NCBI GenBank assembly: GCA_945871915.1
Contig: CAMBXO010000010.1
Location: forward strand, 1 to 64,000
Source of the DNA: Singulisphaera sp. GP187
GTDB lineage: Bacteria > Planctomycetota > Phycisphaerae > Phycisphaerales > SM1A02
Reading direction: 5' to 3'
Length of the DNA: 64,000 nt
Made by a program: the position numbers and the translations under genes. This document shows positions 17,899-26,133 of this stretch, piece after piece. The notes beneath the pieces were generated by a model that was not told where the DNA came from, did no database searches, and was given only the letters and a program-made list of their open reading frames with translations. Positions within the stretch are counted from its first letter, which is position 1. Each line of letters starts with the position of its first letter.

Positions 17899-20441
17899 AT
17901 CCGCTGATCGTTGCCGCCGCGCTCTCTGTTGCTGTTCAATCATCGGTTGCTGCGGCCCAATCGGAACTGCCCTCGCCACTGCGCTCTCGAGATTTGCAAA
18001 AATGGATTGCTGATCTGAAGCCATCAGACGCCCAGCGAGTCGCCATTGAAAAGGCATTTGATGAACAGACGGAACACTGGATGCAGTTGCGAGATCAAAC
18101 CATCCGGCCGGCGCAAACCAAATATCAGGCCGCGATGGGTGATCCATCGGCGATTGCGGGGTGGAACAACACGCTGGGTCGCGCAACAGCCTCGCTCGGT
18201 TCCATCGAGCGCACCATGTTTGACTCCATGCATGTGTCTGGCTTGACCGACGAACAATCATCGCAACTCGATCGACTTGCAGCAACGCGAGCCCGCAAGC
18301 GAGCTGGAGCCGTTGTGCACGGTCTACCCATGAATCTTCCGCGTGTGCCCGGGCTGAAAGACTTGCCGGAAGAAACAAGAACTGCGATCGAAGTGAAAAC
18401 TTTCGCGTGGGAAGCTTCGGCCACCCCTGTCATTGAGCGACTTGCGGTGGCCACCCTTGACGACAACGCGGCTGAGCGAACTCGAGACCTTCGCCGAAAA
18501 ATACTTTCTGGTGAGCGGGCGGCGGTGCGTGACATTGCCTCGCTTCTGCCGGCGGAATCTGCCAAGAACTATCTTGGGTCTTTTCGCCGCCAAACGCTCC
18601 CGCAATCTTTTATGTGGTCTGGTTCCCCAACCGGTACTCCAGATTCCATTCGCAAACAATTGAATGGCGAACAGAACAAAGAGGCATTGGCCATGCTCGA
18701 GGCGTGGCAGAAGCAGCGGGAAGAATTGGAAGAGGCCGCCATGGATGCGCTGCTTGCAGAAGTCGAATCCAAAGAGGCCATTGGAGCCCTCGAGTCGAAA
18801 TACAGCCAACTCAACCGCGACAGCCTTGCAGACATTGCCAAGTCGGCCAACATGCCGCAGCTCAACGAGCCGCAAGACGGCATGTTCTTTTCAATGGGTG
18901 GTCCAGATGGTGCAGAGATCGATCTAGCCGACTTTGGTGATTTGGGTGATCTTGGGGAACTGGGTGGTGAAGGTGGTGTGGCCGTATTCGCTATGAATGG
19001 AGATGTTGCAATGGAAGGTGACGCGGCCGGTGGTGTCACCGCGATGCGCAGCGTGGTGGTGATGCGTGCAGATGGAAACGGCGAATCACTCCAGCCGGGC
19101 GAAGCAAAAGAAATTCGGGTCCTCGCGAGTCGCGCTGGCCAACCCCTAGAGACCGCGCATGACATGGACCCGTCTCACGCTGCCATTGCAGCGAAGACTG
19201 CGACCGCTATGGGATCAGCGATCGGCGAGGCGCTTCGTGGAAATATGGTTTTTGAAAGTGCCGACGCGGGCGCGGGCCACCCCTCGCCCATGATGCTCGG
19301 TGGTCGCATCAAGCCGCTCAGTCGTCAAGACCTTGAGCAACTTCGCTTGCGACTCAAAGTTCCGGAATCGCAACTGACCCTATGGGAAACACTTTGCAAA
19401 GACCTTTTGCAGGCCAATGCGGAGTGGATGAGCAAGGCACCGGACGGTCCGATGGCCAACATGATGCCACGTCCGGGTCAATCGCCCGCCGACTTTGTGG
19501 CTGAGCGCGCCGCTCGTGCCGGCAATCTGGCAAATATTGAGGAGACATGGTTTGACAATGTCAGGGCTGGCGTACAGGGTGTCGAGGCCGCTTCCGTGGA
19601 CATTGAGCGATCTCGCCGTGCGTTGCAGCGAGCACTCGCAGCAACACGAGCTGGCGGAATGATGATGCCGACATTGCTCATGTCACGATGGGGCCGAGTT
19701 GATCTAGATGCCGCAATGGAAACCCTCTCTCCAAGTGGGGCGGCGCGCGCGGCGGCGGCGTTACAGGTGTGGCGCACCAGCATGCTTGTGGAACTTGCCG
19801 CAGCTCAGGTGCACATGGACGAAGTTTCTAAGGCGCAACTTGGCTTGATGCAATCGATCCAGCAGGAAGAAAAAGATAGCACCGCTTCAACTTCGCTCAC
19901 CATGAACATGGATGGGAAGCGGGCTGCCGAATTGGAGCGAGCCCGTGAACCGCTTCAGAATGCATGGAAGCGCGTCGAGGCCGCACAGGCCGCCGGCGTT
20001 GAGTCTGTTGCCGACTCACTGCCACCAGCCGATGCGAATGCGTTGCGGCGGGCGGTTCGTCAGCAAACGCACCCCGAAGTCTTTCGATCGCAAAATAAGG
20101 TGGACAGCGCCTTTGGCCGCGTGATGGGATTGCCCAATCTTTCACCGCAACAATTGCAGACCATTGGGGCACTCTCGGATGATTTCCGCGGCCGTTCGGA
20201 CTCCTTGACCGATCGCTCCATTACGCAAACGGACCGCAGCGACTCAACCATGAAAGACCTGATGGTCGGCGGTCCGGGCGGCGCGGGTGGGGCCACAGCA
20301 AAGAAAATCCATGCGATGGATTCTGCAAGTCAGCTTCGCACCGATGCCGCGTATGACCGAGAAGAACTGAACGCTCGCGCGCTTCGCCACCTGCGTTCGA
20401 CTCTCACGCCCGAGCAGGCACAGGCTGCGAAGTTGAATTAG
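17895..20441 (+). CDS. Large secreted helical protein of unknown function, internally duplicated
   Basis: I do not recognise a family for this 848-residue protein. It begins with a signal peptide (about residues 1-21, ending VAAAQS) and is otherwise mostly helical, rich in Ala, Glu, Arg and Met. Two halves look homologous: about residues 31-140 (DLQKWIADLKP, later SIERTMFD) and about 475-600 (DLEQLRLRLKV, later NIEETWFD), each followed by a run of Arg/Ala-rich helix. Between them (about 325-385) is a Gly/Asp/Glu-rich low-complexity linker. The C-terminal part has charged amphipathic helices like LTxxQ-type Spy/CpxP or LTD/EQ motifs (LSPQQLQTI, LTPEQAQA), but I would not assign it. The start overlaps the L,D-transpeptidase stop (ATGA), so the two are made together. 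Confidence 0.85.
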   Translation: MNPLIVAAALSVAVQSSVAAAQSELPSPLRSRDLQKWIADLKPSDAQRVAIEKAFDEQTEHWMQLRDQTIRPAQTKYQAAMGDPSAIAGWNNTLGRATASLGSIERTMFDSMHVSGLTDEQSSQLDRLAATRARKRAGAVVHGLPMNLPRVPGLKDLPEETRTAIEVKTFAWEASATPVIERLAVATLDDNAAERTRDLRRKILSGERAAVRDIASLLPAESAKNYLGSFRRQTLPQSFMWSGSPTGTPDSIRKQLNGEQNKEALAMLEAWQKQREELEEAAMDALLAEVESKEAIGALESKYSQLNRDSLADIAKSANMPQLNEPQDGMFFSMGGPDGAEIDLADFGDLGDLGELGGEGGVAVFAMNGDVAMEGDAAGGVTAMRSVVVMRADGNGESLQPGEAKEIRVLASRAGQPLETAHDMDPSHAAIAAKTATAMGSAIGEALRGNMVFESADAGAGHPSPMMLGGRIKPLSRQDLEQLRLRLKVPESQLTLWETLCKDLLQANAEWMSKAPDGPMANMMPRPGQSPADFVAERAARAGNLANIEETWFDNVRAGVQGVEAASVDIERSRRALQRALAATRAGGMMMPTLLMSRWGRVDLDAAMETLSPSGAARAAAALQVWRTSMLVELAAAQVHMDEVSKAQLGLMQSIQQEEKDSTASTSLTMNMDGKRAAELERAREPLQNAWKRVEAAQAAGVESVADSLPPADANALRRAVRQQTHPEVFRSQNKVDSAFGRVMGLPNLSPQQLQTIGALSDDFRGRSDSLTDRSITQTDRSDSTMKDLMVGGPGGAGGATAKKIHAMDSASQLRTDAAYDREELNARALRHLRSTLTPEQAQAAKLN

Positions 20442-20450
20442 GCTTGCCAT

Positions 20451-20819
20451 ATGCCCAAGCCGGAACTTCTTGAGTTCTTTGATTCGCCAAGCGACGATCC
20501 ATTTGTCATTGAGCATGTCAGCGAGGAATTCACAAGCGTGTGCCCCAAGACGGGGCACCCCGATTTTGGCCATGTCACACTGCGATATGCCGCCGCCGCC
20601 GTCTGCGTGGAACTCAAGAGCCTGAAACTCTATTACCAGAGTTTTCGCAACGAAGGAATCTTTTACGAGGCGGTCACCAATCGGATTCGAGATGATCTTG
20701 CCAGCCGTATGAGCCCGGCTTGGCTGCAAGTCATCACCGACTGGAAAGGCCGCGGCGGAATCCGAAGTCGCATCATCGCCAGTTACGGCGATGTGCCTAC
20801 GGCTTGGTCGCGCGGATGA
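20451..20819 (+). CDS. queF: NADPH-dependent 7-cyano-7-deazaguanine reductase (QueF, type I)
   Basis: Reduces preQ0 to preQ1 in queuosine tRNA modification. The product has 122 residues, the small unimodular form. The thioimide-forming cysteine is Cys31 and the acid Asp38, in SVCPKTGHPDFG; the NADPH-binding ELKSLKLYYQSFRNE motif follows. It is somewhat shorter than the common 150-165-residue type I enzymes. It starts 9 bases after the preceding stop and overlaps lgt by 4 bases. Other queuosine genes are not in the window. Confidence 0.95.
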   Translation: MPKPELLEFFDSPSDDPFVIEHVSEEFTSVCPKTGHPDFGHVTLRYAAAAVCVELKSLKLYYQSFRNEGIFYEAVTNRIRDDLASRMSPAWLQVITDWKGRGGIRSRIIASYGDVPTAWSRG

Positions 20820-21895
20820 CTGTGCTTGCAGAAAGTGTGTTGCACACGCTGCAGCCAATCGCGATTCGACTCGGCGGGGGATTTGCTATTCGCTGGTACG
20901 GCATCAGTTACGCCCTAGGCTTTATTGCAGCGTGGTTGATCATGCGATGGATGAGCCGCATGCGTCGCACGCCGATCACTGTGGAACAGGTTGGAGATCT
21001 GCTCACGTGGCTGATCGGCGGCGTGTTGATTGGTGGACGCGTTGGGCATGTGCTGTTCTATGAGCAGCATTTGTTGTGGACGGTGTCCGGTGAGTTTCCA
21101 TGGTGGGGGCTTTTGTTTATTCACAAGGGTGGCATGAGCAGTCACGGCGGAATTCTTGGTGTATTTCTTGCGTGTTGGTGGTGGAGCCGTCGTCATGCCA
21201 TCCCGGTTGGACATGTGCTCGACATGGCGGGATTCAGTGCGTGCCCCGGACTTGGCCTGGGGCGCCTCGCCAATTGGGTGAATGCCGAGTTGTGGGGGAA
21301 ACCGCTTCCAGAATCCATGCAAGCCAACCCGCCATGGTGGAGTGTGAAATATCCAGAGCAGCTGTTGCAATCGGATTTTTCTGGTACGAACGCTCTGTCT
21401 GCAATCGCACAGAGTATTCCTGTCACCAGTGACGCGGTCGTTCGTGGAATGCAGATCGCACCCATTCCGGTTCGAGGTGGTGTGGATCACGGCTATGCCG
21501 CCGACATTGTGTATGCGGCGTGTTACGGCGGCGACGCAAGTGTTCAATCCAAGGTGGCCCCACTGCTTACCGCCTACTGGCCGAGTAATTTTATTCAGGC
21601 CACAAGTGATGGCGTTGTGTTGTTCGCACTGCTGGCCATTGTGTGGCTGAAGCCCCGCAAACCCGGCGTGATCACGGGGTGCTTCTTTATGTTCTACGGC
21701 TCATTGCGATTGGGCACGGAGCAATTGCGCGAAATTGATGTGGGGGTGTTTCACCTTGGCCCACTCACGCTTCCAATGTTGCTCAGCCTTCTTATGGTGG
21801 CTGGTGGTCTATGTATTGTGTGGTGCAGTGCCCGGCGAAATGTGCCGCATATGGGTGGCTTACTTCCGTCGCATGTGCCATCCGGCGCCGTCTAA
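20816..21895 (+). CDS. lgt: Prolipoprotein diacylglyceryl transferase, enlarged form
   Basis: Inner-membrane enzyme that moves diacylglycerol from phosphatidylglycerol to the lipobox cysteine. The 359-residue product has the N-terminal IRWYGISYALGF helix, the SSHGGILGV motif and the signature LGRLANWVNAELWG. Typical enzymes have 260-290 residues; here about 70-80 extra residues lie between WWSVKYPEQLLQ and the last helices, and the usual RHPSQLYE motif is replaced by YWPSNFIQA. The ATG at 20816 overlaps queF by 4 bases. Candidate substrates in the window include the proteins at 31035-31625 and 62565-63059. Function is likely retained, given the intact N-terminal motifs. Confidence 0.92.
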   Translation: MTVLAESVLHTLQPIAIRLGGGFAIRWYGISYALGFIAAWLIMRWMSRMRRTPITVEQVGDLLTWLIGGVLIGGRVGHVLFYEQHLLWTVSGEFPWWGLLFIHKGGMSSHGGILGVFLACWWWSRRHAIPVGHVLDMAGFSACPGLGLGRLANWVNAELWGKPLPESMQANPPWWSVKYPEQLLQSDFSGTNALSAIAQSIPVTSDAVVRGMQIAPIPVRGGVDHGYAADIVYAACYGGDASVQSKVAPLLTAYWPSNFIQATSDGVVLFALLAIVWLKPRKPGVITGCFFMFYGSLRLGTEQLREIDVGVFHLGPLTLPMLLSLLMVAGGLCIVWCSARRNVPHMGGLLPSHVPSGAV

Positions 21896-21896
21896 T

Positions 21897-22601
21897 TCAA
21901 CCTTGGGTCTTTGGCGCGTCGTCATACACGGGAACGGCGCTCGCCCACTCTTTAGCCCACACTCGAAATCCACCTTCAAATGCGTTGGCATTGTCACCAG
22001 CTCGGCAGTGTTCCGGCAATTCTTTAAGGCTCTTCACATTGCCGCCCCCAATCACAATTTCATCTGGCAGCAACGCAGCATGAAGAATGCCGCACACGCT
22101 CTCCACATGCGATCGCCAACGCTTCTTTCCGTATTTCCTCAAACCCCGCACGCCAACATAGTCCTCAAAACTTTTTCCCTTGCGATACGGCATGTGCGCC
22201 AATTCGGTTGGAACAATGCAGTGCTCCACAATGAGGCATGAGCCAAGACCAGTACCAAGGCCGAGGAACAACATGCGGCCACCCTGGTAGCTACCCACCG
22301 CCTGCATCGCTGCATCGTTGAGCAATTTCACCGGCGCGCCAAGATCATTGTCAAAATCAAAGTCCATCCAACCGGGGCCAAGGTTCACCGGATTTTTCAG
22401 CGGCCTGTTGTTGCGAATGGGTGCAGGCAAACCGATGGTCACCGCGTCAAATTTCCATCCGGCCGCCAGCGTCTTGACCCCCGCCACCATCTGTTGTGGC
22501 GTAAGCGTTGGGCCGCTTACAAACTCTCGCTTCGTTGGATCGCTTGGAATTCGGATCTTGACATGCGACCCACCGATATCGATTGCCAGAATGTTCTTCA
22601 T
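21897..22601 (-). CDS. ROK-family sugar kinase, polyphosphate-glucokinase-like
   Basis: A 234-residue kinase of the ROK/actin-like ATPase superfamily. The phosphate-1 motif AIDIGGSHVKI opens the protein, KLLNDAAMQAVG carries the catalytic Asp, LGLGTGLGSCL is phosphate-2, and EIVIGGGN the adenosine-side motif. The VPTELAHM segment parallels the TELGH motif of polyphosphate glucokinases (PpgK), and the zinc-binding cysteines of classical ROK repressors are absent, as in PpgK. It would phosphorylate glucose with polyphosphate or ATP. It converges on lgt with a single base between the stops. Confidence 0.75.
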   Translation of the reverse strand: MKNILAIDIGGSHVKIRIPSDPTKREFVSGPTLTPQQMVAGVKTLAAGWKFDAVTIGLPAPIRNNRPLKNPVNLGPGWMDFDFDNDLGAPVKLLNDAAMQAVGSYQGGRMLFLGLGTGLGSCLIVEHCIVPTELAHMPYRKGKSFEDYVGVRGLRKYGKKRWRSHVESVCGILHAALLPDEIVIGGGNVKSLKELPEHCRAGDNANAFEGGFRVWAKEWASAVPVYDDAPKTQG

Positions 22602-22631
22602 ATGGAGTCAGAGTAGCGGCTCTGGACCGGG

Positions 22632-24794
22632 TCACGGTTTTTCTGGAAGCGATTGAACTGAAACAATCCACTTCCGGCAGAACAGGTGCTCCTGAACGCT
22701 TCCGGTTGCCATGTCCCAGAGCTGCTTGGTGGTGTGGCGACTTGTGAGATCGATGCGGCTTCCGATGGCGCCGTCTGGTGCTGCGGCCTGTAATGGAAGC
22801 GTGACGATGGCAAAGTCGTCATCACTTCGAATGGCGCTCTGTGGCACTCCCCATGATTCGGGGTAACCACGCACAATGGCGTTTGGCAAAAGAAAGCGAT
22901 CCAGTTCTGCAACGGAGCGGAAATTTTCCGGCACCCACACCACCCTTCCAACCGTGGCCTCTCTCGCAGCGGCATCGAATGTGCCAAGCGGCGCGTTAAA
23001 CACCGAGAGAAAGCTGCTCAACGAAAGAAATACTGTCATCGCTGCTGGCGCCGCGCACATGGCGCTCCAGTGCGGTCTTGCGATGGCCGTAACGGCAAAC
23101 GCAATGGACGCGACAAGCAGCGGCCAGTGCCACCATGCAAATGCTCCTGGGCCAAGTTGTCTTTCGAGAAGAAAGGAGATCCACGCAACTGGAAGAAGTA
23201 TGGCGATCGATGTCAACAGTGATAACACGAACGCGTTGCGCCCGACATGGTGCCATCGCGCCGCCATCAGCACGGCAACGGCGGGCATTGCTTCAAGCAA
23301 GTAACGGCCCGACCTCTGCTCAGGAATGCAAAACACAAGGAACACCGCAAATACAAACAGCCACAATAGTTTTTCCTCGGTGTGCAAGATGCGGCGGTGT
23401 TTCCAACACTCCACCATCACTCCGAAAAGCGGAAACGCAAGCATGCCTGCATTCAGAAACCAACTTGCACCAAGCGTCCACACGCTGTTGCCGCCCCACA
23501 AAAAGCCGGCAATCCATGAACCGGTGCCGCCAGCCAATTTGCCCACATTCTCGCCCACAACAAACTCTTTCCAGATTGCGGCCGGGGCGGGGTCAAACAC
23601 AAACCACAGCGAAAATATTCCAAGCGAGACGGCCGCGGTGATGGCAAGACCCACCAACGAGCGACGAAGCGGTGCGCCCCACCGCCACGATCGCACCTGG
23701 AGATGCCACCACGCAAGCGCCACGCCAATCGGAAGCAACTGCGCAAAACTCTTGGTCAACATAGCCATCCCGGCGAGGAATCCAACAATCATTGGGAATA
23801 CAAATTTGGAATCAAAGGATCGTGGTCTCCACCAAAGCATGGTGAAAAAACATGTGAACACCCAGAATGTTTCTGGAGCATTGGTGAGAAACGGCCGTCC
23901 GTATCGGTAGGTACTGAAAAAGGCCAAGTAGAACATCGCCGCAAGGACACCCTGAAAGATATTGCGGCGAGTCAATCGCCACGCAAGAAGTCCGCAGAGC
24001 AATGCGGTTGCAAATGTCCACGCCACACTTGGTACCCGGAGTGCCGCGAGCGACCAATGCCGCCCCCAATCTGTACTCAACAGCCCCTGCCAGAACAGCA
24101 ATGGCGGCTTGGTGTTTCGCATGTCCATCATGTCACTCTGCAATGGCAACCACTGATTGGCGGTCGAAGTGACCCGCGTGATCTGCATGTACACCAACTC
24201 ATCTCCGTTGCGAAGAATGTGCAGCGAGCCAATTCCGTGGAGATACGTGCACAGTCCCAACACCAATCCAGTGAGGATGAGTGGCACAGCAAGCCTGGCT
24301 CGTTCCAATTGATCCGCTTCGGGATCAATCCCCTCGGTCCGCACGTGTCGGTAGGTCCACAGGTCGTTGAGAACAAAGTTGATCACACAGGCAAAGGCGA
24401 TGCCGACAAGATTCGCGGCGAGGTAAGGAAGCCATCGAACCAACACATTGGTCAACACCACCTGCACCAGAATGCCCGCCCAATTCGCCGTGGCGTATTG
24501 CACATACTGATGCGTCAGCGACAGAACCCGCGTGCGATCTCGATCCTTCCATGTCCATCGACGGTTCCAATAGAAATTGTTGGTCATCCCCAACACGATG
24601 CCGGTGGCCATAGCCAGATTCAGACGCAGCGAAAGCGTTTCGATGTCGCTGTACAGATGCTCCTGGCACAACCAGATGGCGACTTGGTTGATGAACACTC
24701 CGCTGGCACCAACGATTCCAAATTTGAAGAATCGGTGGCGCTGCCGCCAGCACCATGTGGTCACTGCCAGAATGGAATGAAGGGGTCCGTGCAT
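22632..24794 (-). CDS. GtrA-domain / ArnT-like glycosyltransferase fusion
   Basis: A 720-residue polytopic membrane protein. The first 140 residues are a GtrA domain: four helices, with KFGIVGASG at the start and the NFYWNRRWTWK and NFVLNDLWTY motifs. GtrA proteins help flip polyprenyl-linked sugars. The remainder is a GT83/PMT-type transferase with an acidic periplasmic loop motif (NGDELVYMQITR), KPPLLFW and about ten further helices, which would move a sugar from undecaprenyl phosphate to an envelope acceptor such as lipid A. The domains are normally separate genes. I chose the ATG at 24794, four bases after the upstream stop; an earlier ATG at 24821 overlaps the GT9 gene. Confidence 0.88.
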   Translation of the reverse strand: MHGPLHSILAVTTWCWRQRHRFFKFGIVGASGVFINQVAIWLCQEHLYSDIETLSLRLNLAMATGIVLGMTNNFYWNRRWTWKDRDRTRVLSLTHQYVQYATANWAGILVQVVLTNVLVRWLPYLAANLVGIAFACVINFVLNDLWTYRHVRTEGIDPEADQLERARLAVPLILTGLVLGLCTYLHGIGSLHILRNGDELVYMQITRVTSTANQWLPLQSDMMDMRNTKPPLLFWQGLLSTDWGRHWSLAALRVPSVAWTFATALLCGLLAWRLTRRNIFQGVLAAMFYLAFFSTYRYGRPFLTNAPETFWVFTCFFTMLWWRPRSFDSKFVFPMIVGFLAGMAMLTKSFAQLLPIGVALAWWHLQVRSWRWGAPLRRSLVGLAITAAVSLGIFSLWFVFDPAPAAIWKEFVVGENVGKLAGGTGSWIAGFLWGGNSVWTLGASWFLNAGMLAFPLFGVMVECWKHRRILHTEEKLLWLFVFAVFLVFCIPEQRSGRYLLEAMPAVAVLMAARWHHVGRNAFVLSLLTSIAILLPVAWISFLLERQLGPGAFAWWHWPLLVASIAFAVTAIARPHWSAMCAAPAAMTVFLSLSSFLSVFNAPLGTFDAAAREATVGRVVWVPENFRSVAELDRFLLPNAIVRGYPESWGVPQSAIRSDDDFAIVTLPLQAAAPDGAIGSRIDLTSRHTTKQLWDMATGSVQEHLFCRKWIVSVQSLPEKP

Positions 24795-24798
24795 GGCT

Positions 24799-26040
24799 TC
24801 AACCGGTTGTGTGCATTCCAACTGGCTTGGCAGTTGCCAACATCGCCCTTGCTACAGGCAACACTTCCGACGGAAGAATGCGTTTCAGACATTGGTTGTC
24901 GCCATTGCACGGAGAGGTGCGGTGGTTGAAGGCAGTCAGGCATGGCGCACATGGCAACGGCGTAAAGAAGGCGTGAGAATGCGGACTCCAACTTCGATAA
25001 AGCGTTGGAGTTTCGGGGCCAAAAAACACAATGGTTGGCAAAGGTGTCATCGCGGCAAACTGCCCGGGACCACCATCATTTGTAATGAGAAGGCTGGCTC
25101 GAGAAAACAGAGTCAGCAGGTGCCGCACGGATCTGGTGGCCCCAGCAAGGTTGACACACAGTGGATCATTCTCGCAACCACTTCGCAACTGTTCCGCAAG
25201 CGGTCGATCTTCTGGCATGCCGATTACGCCAACCGCGAAACCGTCGGAGAGCAAACCCTTGGCCACCTGCGCGTAATACTGCAGCGGCCACGCCCGAATC
25301 GAAAGTAGACCGCCGCTTGGATACATCAGCACCAGCGGCTTTCCGATCAGCGACGGATGGTCACGGTGCAACTGCTCAATTTCGCGTTCGACTTCGCCCG
25401 GCTCAGGCTTGAACTGCGGTGGAACAAAGGTGTCGCCAACGCGACTGTCCTTGCCACATGGAACCGTAAGACTTTCAAGTGAATCTGCAAGCGTGACAAA
25501 TTGATGCGTGAGATGCCGATACGGGTTATACGGAACTGCCGAGGTCATCATGGACCCTCGATAGAGCCCCTCTTGAGTCCAACGATGAAATCCGGCTCGC
25601 TGCCTTGCGCCGGATAGTCCGCTAAGGATCGCGCTGATTCGCGAAAACAGTTCGCAATCAACGACGGCATCGAATCGCGTGGCTCGCATTCGCCATATTG
25701 CGCTCCAGAGATCCTTTGCAAGAACAACTGGGGAGTTATCCCGAATCGAAATGACATGATCTGGCTTGACCACATCCAACAGATCAAGAACCTGTCGATT
25801 CCGCGCAAAGAGCATCATGTGAATCTCTGCAGATGGATGGCGTTCGCGTAAGCGGCGAAACATTGGTTCGGCAAGAACCAGACTTCCCATTTCGCTCAGG
25901 AGAATCACCAGAATCCGACGCGGCGGTGGCGAAGGAAATCGACCCAGCACCAGACTGGTGCCGGCGTGCCAAAGGGAAAGCACCGCGCAGACAGGAATGC
26001 CAATCCATCGGTCCACGAATTTTTGAAGCTGGACATGCAT
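24799..26040 (-). CDS. Family 9 glycosyltransferase (heptosyltransferase-like)
   Basis: A 413-residue GT-B enzyme resembling ADP-heptose:LPS heptosyltransferases. Visible features are the N-terminal ILVILLSEMGSLVLAEP strand-loop-helix, EIHMMLFARNR, FDAVVDCELFSRISA, the donor-domain VLMYPSGG and the NDGGPGQFAA loop that corresponds to the TxDSGxxHxA signature of the family. A hydrophobic, Trp-containing N-terminal stretch could attach it to the inner membrane. It heads a two-gene unit with the GtrA-ArnT protein and so probably acts in assembly of a lipid-linked oligosaccharide. It diverges from the sialidase-like gene. Confidence 0.87.
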   Translation of the reverse strand: MHVQLQKFVDRWIGIPVCAVLSLWHAGTSLVLGRFPSPPPRRILVILLSEMGSLVLAEPMFRRLRERHPSAEIHMMLFARNRQVLDLLDVVKPDHVISIRDNSPVVLAKDLWSAIWRMRATRFDAVVDCELFSRISAILSGLSGARQRAGFHRWTQEGLYRGSMMTSAVPYNPYRHLTHQFVTLADSLESLTVPCGKDSRVGDTFVPPQFKPEPGEVEREIEQLHRDHPSLIGKPLVLMYPSGGLLSIRAWPLQYYAQVAKGLLSDGFAVGVIGMPEDRPLAEQLRSGCENDPLCVNLAGATRSVRHLLTLFSRASLLITNDGGPGQFAAMTPLPTIVFFGPETPTLYRSWSPHSHAFFTPLPCAPCLTAFNHRTSPCNGDNQCLKRILPSEVLPVARAMLATAKPVGMHTTG

Positions 26041-26133
26041 GCCTTGATCGGCTTGAGCCGCAGGCTTGAGATGCTATCGTGCGCCGGTGGGAATGACCGC
26101 TCGATCGATCGGTGTTGCGGGAACGGTGGCGTA

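Noticed and set aside
23703-24929. A 408-codon open frame on the plus strand opposite the GtrA-ArnT gene
   Set aside because: It mirrors the hydrophobic coding strand, which yields polar antisense peptides; there is no domain, and it extends into the GT9 gene.
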